The notes beneath the pieces were generated by a model, which saw only the letters and a program-made list of their open reading frames with translations, did no database searches and was not told where the DNA came from. Positions 63,864-64,000 of a stretch of 64,000 bases of DNA are shown one piece after another (positions within the stretch are counted from its first letter, which is position 1; each line of letters begins with the position of its first letter). The stretch comes from Rufibacter sp. XAAS-G3-1. GTDB lineage: Bacteria > Bacteroidota > Bacteroidia > Cytophagales > Hymenobacteraceae. The DNA is taken from contig NZ_JABFAM010000006.1 in the NCBI RefSeq assembly GCF_013623775.1, forward strand, positions 372,001 to 436,000. The letters run 5' to 3'. A program made the position numbers and the translations under genes.

Positions 63864-64000
63864 AAGGCTCCTTTGGTGAAAACAGGCCTTAAACTGGTTA
63901 AATGTCAGAAGCGATATCTTTCTGGCAAGTTTAATGGGTTGGCATGAATTGAACTTAACCATGAACTTACAGACTTGAACAAGCAAGAGCCTAAAATAGC

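Overview
The window looks like chromosome of a member of the Bacteroidota, order Cytophagales, most like the Hymenobacteraceae (Rufibacter/Pontibacter/Hymenobacter type). The reasons are a type IX secretion C-terminal domain on a large secreted protein, a eukaryote-like GT3 glycogen synthase next to a GH13_8-type branching enzyme, Bat-family VWA/TPR proteins, SusG-like amylase architecture, start codons without Shine-Dalgarno sites, and a very high load of small intergenic palindromes. The genus is inference from memory of related genomes, not from a search.

Layout. 1-8347: glycogen/starch metabolism (secreted GH13 amylase cut by the window edge, branching enzyme, GT4 and GT3 glycosyltransferases). 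9234-19575: a thioesterase, secreted M28 and M1 peptidases, and two large secreted glycoside hydrolases (GH2 and a GH5-like enzyme). 19901-31201: an accessory, defence-type island with two unrecognised proteins, a three-gene MqsR-like toxin / MqsA-like antitoxin / SecB-like chaperone operon, a small orphan gene bracketed by composite palindromic repeats, and a complete type I restriction-modification system (hsdS, hsdM, hsdR) with an 0.9 kb hairpin-rich gap between hsdM and hsdR. 31630-32037: tRNA-Arg(TCT), tRNA-Pro(TGG) and tRNA-Ser(GCT). 32320-37372: BatB/BatC-like pair, thiolase and a MORN-type repeat protein. 37630-42952: biotin operon bioB-bioF-bioD-bioA with a trailing ketoacyl synthase. 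43767-47330: a 1187-residue type IX-secreted lectin/adhesin. 47459-49931: lysC-lysA. 50200-54221: metY-metX-hom operon led by a SAM-I riboswitch and a tiny ORF ending in four consecutive cysteines. 54614-63802: housekeeping genes (purC, STAS protein, RNase Z, queuosine-precursor transporter, trpS, hpd, phosphoglucomutase).

The strongest non-routine signals are: (1) the MqsRA-SecB toxin-antitoxin-chaperone operon, whose antitoxin has lost three of four expected zinc cysteines; (2) the riboswitch plus polycysteine leader ahead of the sulfhydrylase gene metY; (3) a family of about 30 palindromes (family A) built round a TTTC-nn-GAAA core, whose arms differ between copies but stay self-complementary, one of which lies in frame inside bioF; and (4) the A-B-A composite repeats that bracket an orphan gene as if it were a cassette. 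Three further dispersed repeat types (B, C, D) and several one-off inverted repeats fill the other gaps.
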